This document shows positions 63,988 through 64,000 of a DNA stretch of 64,000 nucleotides, piece by piece (the stretch's first letter is position 1; each line of letters opens with the position of its first letter). The notes under the pieces were generated by a model. The model saw only the letters and a list, made by a program, of their open reading frames with translations, did no database searches and was not told the origin of the DNA. The position numbers and the translations under genes were made by a program. Origin of the DNA: Acidovorax sp. (GTDB lineage: Bacteria; Pseudomonadota; Gammaproteobacteria; Burkholderiales; Burkholderiaceae_C); assembly GCA_030692685.1 (NCBI GenBank), contig JAUXZO010000127.1:1-64000 (forward strand), written 5' to 3'.

Positions 63988-64000
63988 GGAGATCGACCAT
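63988..64000 (+). other. Shine-Dalgarno of a following gene cut by the window edge
   Basis: AAGGAGATCGACCAT directly after the large subunit stop codon; the AT at 63999-64000 is probably the first two bases of an ATG, likely the FAD-binding medium subunit. Confidence 0.6.

Overview
The window looks like a chromosomal segment of a high-GC betaproteobacterium of the family Comamonadaceae, most like Acidovorax. This is an inference from protein flavour, the flhDC, hemCDXY and TRAP arrangements, and small palindromic repeats of a kind I associate with that family; no database search was made. Most of it is ordinary single-copy chromosome. I see no rRNA, CRISPR array, intact insertion sequence or prophage.

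Layout. 1-4.8 kb: partial glutaryl-CoA dehydrogenase with a divergent LysR regulator, then small stress or envelope genes (DUF6279 lipoprotein, CsbD-like, DUF1090). 4.9-6.7 kb: a two-gene AAA ATPase plus TOPRIM-like (DUF4276-like) cassette next to tRNA-Leu(CAA), a candidate defence module. 6.9-13 kb: cysM, NUDIX, TusA-like, galU, valS. 13.4-19.7 kb: M48 peptidase, delta-60-repeat lipoprotein, VOC protein, two YceI proteins with a cytochrome b561. 20.1-27.4 kb: haem operon hemC-hemD-hemX-hemY divergent from ppc. 27.5-35.2 kb: GGDEF-EAL protein, AI-2E exporter-family protein, two lipoproteins including a FlgO homologue, flagellar master regulator flhDC, sulfurtransferase. 35.5-41.1 kb: DMT exporter, Rieske oxygenase, and the isoprenoid cluster xseB-ispA-dxs. 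41.5-45.5 kb: TRAP transporter, with dctP convergent to dctQM.

45.7-64 kb has a molybdenum/tungsten theme: a ModE-HTH regulator divergent from tungstate genes tupB-tupC-tupA, with an extra ModA-like lipoprotein; a frameshifted saccharopine-dehydrogenase-like gene; an EAL protein; modABC behind a strong ModE-box candidate; modE; and a molybdenum hydroxylase (CoxS/CoxL-like) with a GAF-Fis regulator that would use the imported molybdate. Between modABC and modE lies a MerR gene divergent from a flavodoxin/DUF2938/DUF2798 operon, with a textbook 19-bp-spacer MerR promoter.

The most striking non-genic feature is a dispersed ~50-bp palindromic repeat (about ten copies in 64 kb; core TAGCGCTT...AAGCGCTA). 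Two copies lie inside genes in the same orientation and reading frame: one encodes an internal segment of HemD, the other the hydrophobic core of the TupA signal peptide. A third copy carries the modA stop codon and a fourth occupies the leader immediately before dxs. At least two other repeat families (a CCCCCACGCTCC/GGGGCGGCCC type and a GGCGCGAAGCGACTCAGGGGG type) also touch gene ends or starts.
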